Shown piece by piece: positions 19,111 to 27,550 of a stretch of DNA of 64,000 bases. This DNA is from Channallabes apus. Its lineage: Eukaryota > Chordata > Actinopteri > Siluriformes > Clariidae. Numbering within the stretch: position 1 is the stretch's first letter; every line of letters begins with the position of its first letter. The position numbers and the translations under genes were made by a program. The stretch covers positions 51,340,307 through 51,404,306 of the forward strand of contig CM060107.1 of assembly GCA_030522415.1 (NCBI GenBank). Reading direction: 5' to 3'. The notes beneath the pieces are model-generated. The model was not told the origin of the DNA and made no database searches. It worked only from the letters and a program-made list of their open reading frames with translations.

Positions 19111-20331
19111 CCTACATTAAATGTCAAAGTGTTTTGGCTAAAATAAATTCAATGATAAAAAATAATATTAGAGGCTAATATTAAATTAACAACACTAATG
19201 TAAACACTTCCAGCAGTACAACACACTGCATTATGCACAAATACTGTCAAACACTTTTACACTGTGGTGGTGAGAGCACAGCACACAGTTATAGCTCTGT
19301 GGTTTCCTCAAAGGACGTTTCAACTGAGACAAGCAAAAGTATTTAGAGGCTTGTGACACAGGCGATAACAGGACAATTAATCTAAAATTATATTTAATTT
19401 ATCCAAATGAAAGAGATTATTGAATGTTGTCAGTGTAAATATAAAGAGATCTCAACATTTGTCACACTCATGGTCAAGTGTTAATCCACAGATCACAAAC
19501 TACACAATGATCACATGTGCCTTTAACTGAGAACATTTTTTTGTTGCATGAATTCAACTGGAATTTATAAGAAGATTAATTTAACCTTCATGATGAATTT
19601 AACTGAAAAAAGTCTAATCCAAAGATCTAAAAGCTACAACATGTCTAGTCTGTTTTTATCTTGTGTTCGTCTGCAGCACTGAAACTCTGCATGTATTTCA
19701 CTCTGAACAGATAAACACACTTCTATTTTAGTGACACGCAACCAAAGAGGCCGACTGCTGCTGGAGGAAGTGACAGTGTGAACACACCACATGGGTGAGC
19801 AGTTTAGTCACATGACCCTCACATTCTGTGAACAGTGTACACACCCCAGTGTTTCAAGCATCTTTAAAATGATTGGCTGTAAATCTTGTAGTATAAGCAC
19901 ATGTACGACGCTGTAAGAACCTCCATGAGTAACAGCCAATGAGAGAGCAAGAGGAAACTGTAGGGGGACGAGGCAGGAACAACCAGAACACCAATCATGA
20001 TGAAGGAGACTCAGCGTTCTACATGAACTCAGGACATAGACGGGGATTAATAAAGCTCTGGCACAAAGTTCTTATTTAATGAACGTTAAACAGATTTGAT
20101 ATAAAAGTTGTAATGATAACTGCCTCATGTTTACATTTATATTTAGTTTTATGATGAACAATAAAAACAACTCAGTTTAGTCTGCAGGTTACTTTTCCCC
20201 AGTATGACGTATATTACTGCAAAATTATATACTGTAAATAGGAAATTATTACACAAAGTGTTTCCTTACATACTGTTTGAAATAGAAAGAGAGAGAGATA
20301 CAGAGAGACAGAGAGAGAGAGAGAGACTCAC
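19111..20331. other. Receptor intron 1 and flanks, no gene
   Basis: 19255-19370 matches 6490-6600, and 19640-19930 is the conserved ETS-containing block. The remainder is unique AT-rich sequence with a GA repeat at 20283-20327. No coding evidence. Confidence 0.5.
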
Positions 20332-20380
20332 CTTCAGTGACATGAAGCTGTATGAGGAGGAGAAGAAAACACACCTGCAT
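20332..20380 (-). CDS. Leader exon (signal peptide) of V-set receptor unit A
   Basis: ATG at 20380 (plus-strand cat 20378-20380), then a basic-poor n-region and a Leu-rich core, MQVCFLLLLIQLHVTEG, reading into a good donor GTGAGT. Its 49 nt end in phase 1, exactly what the Ig exon acceptors need. An upstream in-frame ATG would add about 34 residues (MFIMMRLG...) but would bury the signal peptide, so I prefer 20380. It is the only leader in the window with both correct phase and a strong donor. The next Ig exon downstream is 16512-16823. Tandem ETS motifs lie 150-180 bp upstream. Confidence 0.7.
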
Positions 20381-20531
20381 TCTTACTGACGACCCAAACA
20401 CACACATTAATCCAAAGAGAGAATTAGAGCTAACCACACACTGACCAACTGCTGCACCGAGTCTCATCATAATGAACACACTCTACACATCACACACTGC
20501 AAGTTGAGCATTTTACACCATTCACGCCTTC

Positions 20532-20556
20532 ACAGGAAGTGCAGCTACAGGAAGTA
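20532..20556. promoter_or_regulatory. Two tandem ETS-like motifs upstream of leader
   Basis: ACAGGAAGTG at 20532-20541 and ACAGGAAGTA at 20547-20556, about 150-175 bp upstream of the leader ATG on the opposite strand. TATA-less promoters with PU.1/ETS sites are typical of leukocyte receptor genes. Motif match only. Confidence 0.4.
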
Positions 20557-20689
20557 CAAAATTAGCAGAACATCACTGACCAGACAGAAGTGAGAAAGAC
20601 TCTGATGTCGGTTCTACAACTTAACTAAGTTTATGCTCTAAAGAATAATAAATTATAAAATCTATTGCCAATAAACTTTCAACTATTAC

Positions 20690-20945
20690 TTATTTCAAAT
20701 TCCACCATAGTTAACACAGTAAGTGCAAAGTTAGGAGCGCTATTCAAAGCCCCTGCAGAGCCTGGAAGAGGAGTGACATCATCATCAGATGCTACAGTAT
20801 TTGTGCCCTCAGCACTGGAGCCCCTGCTGTTCTCATTGTACACATATGACTGTGTGGCCACTGCAAACACCAGCACCATCATCAAGTTTGCTGACGACAC
20901 CATCGTGGTCCACCTGATCACTGACAACAAAAACACTCACCCTAC
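20690..20945 (+). pseudogene. Fragment of a CR1/Rex1-like reverse transcriptase
   Basis: Encodes PLLFSLYTYDCVA followed by TIIKFADDTIVV, the palm segment with the FADD catalytic box, about 85 residues. The usual QGCVLSP before it is degraded. Both sides fall off into unrelated sequence. A dead LINE fragment, not a host gene. Confidence 0.65.
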
Positions 20946-21189
20946 ATTCACGCACATTTGCACACGGCTTACATGTTGCACACCGCTAGGTCTTTGCACA
21001 TTGTTCTGCTTGTGTTTGAACATTGCTCATTTTTTTTACATATATCTTTATCAGCTGATAATTTTTCATTCATGAGATTACTTTCTTCAAGCTGCAGGTT
21101 CACTACATTACTGTAAATCCATGTAGTGATGATTAAGGACATGTGTGTAGAGTGTAACCTCTGCTCGTTACTTCACTTGCATTAAGAAC

Positions 21190-21480
21190 TTTATTCTGGT
21201 CAGGGTTGTGATGGACACATAGTCCATAGTAAAAAGACAAGGAATAAGGCAGGAATACAGCCTGACTGGGAGATGAGACAATAACAACACATCATGCTCA
21301 CACACTCATTCACACCTAAAGATAATTTAGAGCCACCAATCCCTCCACCTGCATGTTTTAGACAGTAAGAAGAACCTGAAGAACCCAGAAGAAGCCCACA
21401 CAGAGATGGGAGATCAGGGGAAACATTACACAGGCAGTAACATGAGATCAGCATCAAACCAGAGAGTCTGAAGTTGTTAG
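21190..21480 (+). mobile_element. Old degenerate fish SINE-like repeat
   Basis: Phrases such as aatacagcctgactggg, attcacacctaaagataatttagagccaccaatc and gaagaacccagaagaagcccacaca match the layout of a widespread fish retroposon, much eroded. No open frame. Confidence 0.4.
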
Positions 21481-22390
21481 GACTGGAGTACTGAGCTTCA
21501 ATATATTAAAGGGGAAATGTTTAAACTGAGAATGCAGGAGGAATATAAGCTGAGGAAAAAGAGCTTCATACTGTAGAAAGAGAGCGAATCAGAGATAATG
21601 AACTCCTCATCCAGCTCTATCAGGTGACATAAGGACAGGATTGTGGCTGAGGGAGGTGGAGGAAGGTTTTGGGAGATGGACTGGACATCTGGCTTGGAAG
21701 AGGAAGAGGAACTCAACAGATGAAGATGATCAATGATGGGAAAATTGTTTACAATCACTAATGGTACATGGATTTATTTATTATGTTGAATTTGATACAA
21801 AAGAATGCAAATATTAAAGCTTTTATAAATATTTAAACTTTAAACATAAAAAAGATAAAATGCACCAGTTTTGATCAAAATGCATCAGTTCTGAAAACAT
21901 GTGAGTTTCAGCAATCAAAACTATAAATGATTTACTCACATATTGTATAAAATATTAAAATATGTTAAAATATAAAATGTTAAAATATTATTAGATCTGA
22001 AGGTCTAAAAAAGATTAAAATGAAAAATATGAACAGAAATGATACTACAGTAATATCCTGATTTCATGTGAAATACAAGAGTCTTTTATGCATAACTACA
22101 TTTTATATTTTGGATCCATTTCAGTTATAGGCCTTAGTTTTCAAAGGCATACAGTAGGTGGATGATGTAATACAGTTGTGATATAAACTCATGGAACTAT
22201 CCGATCTGTTAATCAGTGTCACGGTTAAACACCAGATGGCGCCATGCTCCTGGACTCCATTTTGTTGACATCTGTTTAGTTAAGTGGGTGTGAATGTTTC
22301 CTCGTTCTTGGTGTCATGCCATTTCCCCTAGATCCTGGATTGTCCTATTCTTAGTTTTGTTCTGTTAATTGACATTAAAGTCTTGTTTTA
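21481..22390. other. AT-rich spacer, possible LTR fragment at the end
   Basis: No gene recognised. The short open frame at 21498-21758 (minus) is Ser-rich and unsupported. 22217-22390 (tgtcacggttaaacaccaga, ending cttgttttag) has the look of a truncated LTR, but no partner is visible. Confidence 0.35.
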
Positions 22391-22394
22391 GCTG

Positions 22395-23148
22395 CTGGGG
22401 TCCGTTCTTCGTACGTTGCTAACTCAGTTAGCTGGATTTGATTGTTGTGGATTTGTCCTGATCTTGGATTGTTTCGTTCTCCGATGCGCTTCTCGCATTT
22501 GCTGTCATAGTAACATGTCTGTAAGCTTGAACCTGGGGTCCGTTCTTGGTACATCGTTTAACACATCCGAGATGAACTGATAAGATCTATGATGAGATCA
22601 TCGTGCTAATTACAATCTGGCTAAGTTGGTTCTTCAAGCCACCTGTTGTTGATGATTAGTATAGCTGGATTGAGTTGTCTAGGATTATTGCGCGCTCGTG
22701 CGTTGGTTTAAAATGCGATATGTATCGACAGTAGAAACACTGATCACAACCCCTTTGATTGGTTGACGAAATGGCAAAAGAGCGGCTCAATTTATATGTT
22801 GTTATGCTCTGAATATATATATATGCAATTATATATACAGTATATATTCTGTATATATAGGCAAGATACTTTTCTTTTCCCACGTGAGTCAGTCCGCGTC
22901 AGTCGTGCTCTTTAACCAATCAGATGTGACCTCGCCATTTCAACCCATCATAACCCGCCAGGAGCGCAGCCTAAATCCTGTTTACATGAAATAAAGCTGC
23001 TACCGAGCAGGTTCAAGCTTACGGACATGTTGCTATGACAGAAAATGCGAGAAGCGCATCGAAGTACTAAACAATCCAAGATCAGGACAAATCCACAACA
23101 ATCAAATCCAGCTAACTGAGTTAGCGACGTACGAAGAACGGACCCCAG
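22395..23148. mobile_element. Non-autonomous DNA transposon with about 145-bp TIRs
   Basis: Starts CTGGGGTCCGTTCTTCGTAC and ends with its inverse complement. The two arms (22395-22540 and 23003-23148) match over about 145 bp with a few differences. The centre has no ORF. The element at 34306-35390 is a relative: same gttagcgacgtacgaagaac end and the same interior (gcgcgctcgtgcgttggttt). Superfamily uncertain; PIF/Harbinger-like is a guess. Confidence 0.75.
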
Positions 23149-23202
23149 GTGTGTTGAGGGTCGCTGATGTTAAACATGTGTCTCTTCTGCTGATGATGTT
23201 CT

Positions 23203-23260
23203 CTACTGCAGATTCACTTTTCCATCTCCATCAGCTCTGCTGTAATGAACTCTATCAGGA
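23203..23260 (-). CDS. Possible cytoplasmic-tail exon of V-set receptor
   Basis: After an acceptor-like CTCCATATAG, two frames are open to nearby stops: one gives SPDRVHYSRADGDGKVNLQ, the other (matching phase-1 entry) gives LIEFITAELMEMEK. The first has a Tyr in a VHYSRA context but needs phase-2 entry. It lies 0.5 kb downstream of the transmembrane exon. Tentative. Confidence 0.3.
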
Positions 23261-23748
23261 CTATATGGAGAGTCTATATGGAGAGTAAAATAGACAAGAA
23301 ACATTCAGTCAGTTCAGCAGATAAACTGCAGTAATGGATGTTGAATTTCTATGAAATAGTAAAGCAAGTGCTTGAGATGCTCCTGAGATGCAGACGGATC
23401 ACTGGATTTTGTTATTAACTATGCAGTCCTGTCCTGGTCATGTACATATCCTCAATATATGAGCTTAATAACTAAAATAAATAATAAAACAATTTAAACT
23501 AAATTGACCGTCAATTTCATTATCTTTAATTCACATTTTTTAAATTATTTTTCTCAGCTTGAGGTCATTATGAGGACGTTTTACACTACAACAACTACAG
23601 CAGCACCATGTCCTCCACACTTACAGTATGATAAGCACATTGTTTTTTATACAGGCAGAGGTGTGTGTGTGTGTGTGTGTGTGTGTATGTAGTTAACAAA
23701 CCCATCCAGTATGAGGAGAAGAGCCTGAGTACTGAGAAGCATGTGTAC

Positions 23749-23838
23749 CTTTCTTTCTGGTGCTGTAATAGACCACAGCTACGATGATGTGCAGAAAGAT
23801 CACCGTCACCAAAGCGAAGGGGACGAAGGGAAGAGACT
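23749..23838 (-). CDS. Transmembrane exon of V-set receptor
   Basis: A 90-nt phase 1-1 exon (acceptor CTCTCCAG, donor GTACAC). It encodes ESLPFVPFA, then an uninterrupted hydrophobic run of about 20 residues (LVTVIFLHIIVAVVYY), then STRKKG as a stop-transfer signal. One His but no Arg or Lys sits in the membrane segment, so pairing with an ITAM adaptor through a basic residue is not indicated. It would be the next receptor exon after the stalk exons at 42691-42947, now separated from them by some 19 kb of transposons. Confidence 0.65.
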
Positions 23839-24094
23839 CTGGAGAGATGTTATTAATAATATCAACATTAGACATTTTTATAGATGCTATATGAGAATAT
23901 TACAGATGCACTGAAGTAGGAGCTTTTTCAGGTAAACCACTGACATGTTTATGTAGAATGAATTAACACTATATTTAAAATACATGTAATAAAATATTTC
24001 ATGCTGAATCCACTCAGTGATTTTATATATAAGGTTTTAAATACAAAACATCTGGATCAGTTGAGGTTTGAATATATAATTTAAGAGAAGTTTT
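23839..24094. other. Receptor intron
   Basis: AT-rich intron resembling bases 1-110 and 42480-42600, so the same intron as in the paralogous units. No gene. Confidence 0.45.
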
Positions 24095-24867
24095 TTTTTC
24101 AAGAAAAGTGGGGGGAGTGCTTGAGCCCCTTTCCTCCAGGATGCCTCAAGTGCCCTTTTCTTGGGTTTTTCTTTTTTGTTGTTTTTTGTTTTTTATCTGT
24201 ATGTGCGTATGGAGCCCTGTCTTTGCCCCTCAACAATAAAATGTAACTTTTAATCTCAATTTTGCTAAATAAAAGGATCTGGCTTGCATCAGTCACATGC
24301 CTGCCATTAACCAATGCTCGCCCTTGAGGGCAGCGCGTGCTCGTTACGAGCTGGGTACGAGCACGCAAAGTGCACGCGCATTTTCTGCAGACTGGACGGT
24401 GCGGAGCTGGAGGAGAAGCAGGCAAATTAACTAGAAGGTGCAGACTGTAGCAAAACAGTAAATAGGGTGTACAGCACACACTATAGTCTATAACAACAAA
24501 TGAATTGAAATAAATGAGCGTGCTGTTTGTGCAACAGCGCGACAAACATTACCTGTCCTTTTATGAACTGCACAAGTGGTGGTGGTCATTAACTGCTAGC
24601 GAACTGGGTAAGGGGGTTACAGGGGGGTCTGTAGCTCTGTGTCCACCGTTTTAGGGAACATGTTTAGTTTTAAAGTAAGTTACAGGACTTTTCCCTTCTT
24701 TTAAGGAGGATTTTTATTTCACTAAATATCCACATAATTATGGATTATTATATTTATGATATAAAAAAACACTGTTTTTAAAGAAAATATATTAAGTAAC
24801 AGATGATATTAGGTTTATATTTCAAATTAGATAAAATGCAGATTTTACAGCAGTAAAATTATTGTAC

Positions 24868-25230
24868 TGTCATGTTTCTTCCCCTTACCGCGTTTGCGTC
24901 GGGTGTGTGTGCGCGGCATGAATGCGGATGAGGCGAGCTGACGGTTTCACAAAGTCCTTTTATTTTCCAAAAAACATAAACAAAAACCAGGATCACTCCA
25001 ACACAAACTAAACGTAACTGAACAGTTGCTAGACGCCTCACTGGAGTCCAGCCAGGCTATTTATAATTAAACATAAACAAACATCAAATTAACTTCCCTC
25101 GGTTCAGGTGAGCTTCTACGTCACCTGACCGAGGTGCAAACTGGGAAATGAAGTGAAACTAGAACTAAACAAAACTACAACTCAAAAACATACACGGGCG
25201 TTAGGCGCCCTCTAGGGGTTAACCGTTACA
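24868..25230 (-). repeat. 3' LTR of the non-autonomous LTR element
   Basis: 363 bp, equal in length and apparently in sequence to 26835-27197. The internal ORF reads through the polypurine tract and stops at a TAA inside this LTR. Confidence 0.85.
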
Positions 25231-26811
25231 TAACCCCCCCTCCAAAAAATGCTCCTCCCGGAGCATCACCGGAGGCCCCGGACACCCAACCCAATGTTCT
25301 ACCTTACGCCTCCTGTCCAGGAGGCTGGGTGACGGGGCTGGAGGCATGCTCAGCGGCTGCTGAGCTGGAGACGTGCTCGGCGGCTGCCGACGCGCTGGAG
25401 ACGTGCTCGGCGGCTGCCGACGCGCTGGAGACGTGCTCGGCGGCTGCCGACGCGCTGGAGACGTGCTCGGCGGCTGCCGACGCGCTGGAGACGTGCTCGG
25501 CGGCTGCCGACGCGCTGGAGACGTGCTCGGCGGCTGCCGACGCGCTGGAGACGTGCTCGGCGGCTGCAGAGCTGGTTCGACGCTCGACGACGGCTCTGGA
25601 GCGTGCACGACGCTCGACGACGGCTCTACGTCGTCCTCAAAGGCGAAAGGTGGCGGCAGCACAGGTGCGTCGTACAGCGGCTGCTCACACGCTGGCTCGC
25701 TGTCCTCGAAGCCGAAAGGCGGCGGCAGAACAGGTGCGTCGTACAGCGGCTGCTCACACGCTGGCTCGCTGTCCTCGAAGCCGAAAGGCGGCGGCAGAAC
25801 AGGTGCGTCGTACAGCGGCTGCTGACACGCTGGCTCGCTGTCCTCGAAGCCGAAAGGCGGCGGCAGAACAGGTGCGTCGTACAGCGGCTGCTGACACGCT
25901 GGCTCGCTGTCCTCGAAGCCGAAAGGCGGCGGCAGAACAGGTGCGTCGTACAGCGGCTGCTCACACGCTGGCTCGCTGTCCTCGAAGTCTGCAGGCGGTG
26001 GTAGAACGGGTGCTTCGGACAGCTGCTGCTGACACGCTAGCGCGCTGTCCTCGAAGCCGAGAGGTGGCGGCAGAACGGGTGCGTCGGACAGCTGCTGCTG
26101 ACACGCTAGCGCGCTGTCCTCGAAGTCTGGAGGCGGCGGTAGAACGGGTGCGTCGGACAGCTGCTGCTGACACGCTAGCGCGCCGTCCTCGAAGTCTGGA
26201 GGAGTCGGAAGACTGACGCTTTCCCGCTGCGGCGCGTAATTCTCTGCGCCGATCCCAGGCAGTGGCGGAATGGGGAGCATGTCGTCCGGGTCCGCGAGAG
26301 GGAGGACCTCCGGGACTACAGCCTGGCTCTCCCGAACCTGGACGAGCAACTGTTGGAGCCGCACCACCTGCTCCCGCAGGTCTCCGATGCGCTCCTCGTT
26401 GTCTTCCGCCCACTGCCTGTAGCACTCTCCCGTCTCTCCCTCGGCTGTCACACCCCTCCAGGGCGTGCGCCGGACGGCGAACCCGCTGCCTTTCCAGCCA
26501 TGTCCCGCCATCCTCTCACTCTCCGTCACGTTCACCTCCTCCATCCCCGCCTCCTCGGCGTACCTGGAATTATCCCGGCTCTGCCAGAACTCAATCTCGC
26601 CGTGCTCCTCGCTGTCCTCCAGCAGCCCCTCCTGCTCCATCAGCAAGCTGTATTCCCAGCTGCGATACATCTCCTCCTCGTCGTCTTCCAGCCCGCTGTA
26701 AATCCAGCCGCAAAACATCTCTTCCTCGCTGTCCTTCCGCCTTTCCGCCAGCTCGGGCGAGATCGTACCAGCGCCCCCCCAAAAATTGTTCAGATGAAAA
26801 ACCTCCGCCAT
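25219..26811 (-). CDS. Uncharacterised acidic, coiled-coil, proline-repeat protein
   Basis: I do not recognise this protein. I chose the ATG at 26811 (MAEVFHLNNFWGG), the first after the 5' LTR; the frame is also open from an ATG at 26886 inside the LTR (555 residues in all). Layout: an acidic N-terminal half with many Glu/Asp and Trp-Ser/Glu-Tyr motifs; a likely coiled coil near EERIGDLREQVVRLQQLL; then about nine 23-residue units around FEDSEPACQQPLYDAPVLPP; then seven or so 10-residue units RRQPPSTSPA; then a tail PGPPVMLREEHFLEGGLCNG. No CCHC, DTG or YXDD motif. It might act as a Gag-like or RNP protein, but that is guesswork. High GC and absence of stops leave other frames open too, so the coding frame is inferred from composition and from coverage LTR to LTR. 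Confidence 0.6.
   Translation of the reverse strand: MAEVFHLNNFWGGAGTISPELAERRKDSEEEMFCGWIYSGLEDDEEEMYRSWEYSLLMEQEGLLEDSEEHGEIEFWQSRDNSRYAEEAGMEEVNVTESERMAGHGWKGSGFAVRRTPWRGVTAEGETGECYRQWAEDNEERIGDLREQVVRLQQLLVQVRESQAVVPEVLPLADPDDMLPIPPLPGIGAENYAPQRESVSLPTPPDFEDGALACQQQLSDAPVLPPPPDFEDSALACQQQLSDAPVLPPPLGFEDSALACQQQLSEAPVLPPPADFEDSEPACEQPLYDAPVLPPPFGFEDSEPACQQPLYDAPVLPPPFGFEDSEPACQQPLYDAPVLPPPFGFEDSEPACEQPLYDAPVLPPPFGFEDSEPACEQPLYDAPVLPPPFAFEDDVEPSSSVVHAPEPSSSVEPALQPPSTSPARRQPPSTSPARRQPPSTSPARRQPPSTSPARRQPPSTSPARRQPPSTSPARRQPPSTSPAQQPLSMPPAPSPSLLDRRRKVEHWVGCPGPPVMLREEHFLEGGLCNG
25365..25570. repeat. 30-bp tandem repeat, about 7 copies
   Basis: The unit includes gacgtgctcggcggctgccg and is nearly perfect. 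It encodes RRQPPSTSPA on the minus strand. Confidence 0.95.
25625..26200. repeat. 69-bp tandem repeat, about 8-9 copies
   Basis: The unit includes aacaggtgcgtcgtacagcg and tggctcgctgtcctcgaag. The left five units are almost identical and the right three or four are more diverged. A multiple of three, so copy-number change keeps the frame. Confidence 0.95.
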
Positions 26812-26834
26812 GCCACTTTTTAGGTCTAGCAATC

Positions 26835-27197
26835 TGTCATGTTTCTTCCCCTTACCGCGTTTGCGTCGGGTGTGTGTGCGCGGCATGAATGCGGATGAGG
26901 CGAGCTGACGGTTTCACAAAGTCCTTTTATTTTCCAAAAAACATAAACAAAAACCAGGATCACTCCAACACAAACTAAACGTAACTGAACAGTTGCTAGA
27001 CGCCTCACTGGAGTCCAGCCAGGCTATTTATAATTAAACATAAACAAACATCAAATTAACTTCCCTCGGTTCAGGTGAGCTTCTACGTCACCTGACCGAG
27101 GTGCAAACTGGGAAATGAAGTGAAACTAGAACTAAACAAAACTACAACTCAAAAACATACACGGGCGTTAGGCGCCCTCTAGGGGTTAACCGTTACA
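26835..27197 (-). repeat. 5' LTR of the non-autonomous LTR element
   Basis: Direct repeat of 24868-25230, followed on its right by the TGTAC target duplication. It includes the CCTCTAGAGGGCGCC-like stretch and an ATG-containing end. Confidence 0.85.
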
Positions 27198-27550
27198 TGT
27201 ACCTCTACAGTTTAAACGTTTAATAAGCACTGCATGTGCATGTTTGTGTGTTTTATGTGTATTGATCTTTAAAAATGAAAGAGGCTGTGTGAGGCTGCTA
27301 AAGGCAGTGGATCCCTCAGCAGCTGGATTACAAAGAGCACAGGTAACATTAACACATGTACCCGTTGTTGCATTGTAGAGGTATTCAAGGATAAAAACAA
27401 TAATCAAAACAGTTGCAATGTTTTGGTTCTATAACATTTTCTATCATTGCTTTATCATGGACTAGGTGCAAACGTTGTTAAGTGTAGATAATTAAATAAT
27501 AGATTAATGCGATATGTGCGATTAATGCGTGTGATAGTTCAGATGACGAG

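Larger units (their letters stand above)
24868..27197 (-). mobile_element. Non-autonomous LTR retrotransposon with repeat-protein ORF
   Basis: Two direct repeats of 363 bp (24868-25230 and 26835-27197) that I read as identical, each TGTAAC to CATGACA in the sense direction. They are flanked by the 5-bp duplication TGTAC (24863-24867 and 27198-27202). The internal region is about 1.6 kb, lacks protease, RT, RNase H and integrase, and holds one long ORF. A G-rich polypurine stretch (GGAGGGGGGGTTA) precedes the 3' LTR. No ordinary tRNA primer site was recognised after the 5' LTR (GATTGCTAGACC follows). LTR identity says it moved recently, so it must borrow enzymes from another element. Confidence 0.85.

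Noticed and set aside
20665..21075. 136-codon ORF as a host gene
   Set aside because: Contains only the RT palm segment with KFADDT; the rest is frame run-on in repeat sequence.
24099..24545. 148-codon minus-strand ORF
   Set aside because: Low-complexity Lys/Thr and Pro stretches, no domain, lies in the presumed non-coding left part of the hAT element.
25329..26216. Plus-strand 295-codon open frame of Ala/Cys/Arg repeats
   Set aside because: It mirrors the tandem repeats of the minus-strand ORF; GC-rich repeats without stops leave several frames open. The minus frame extends LTR to LTR and has non-repeat content.
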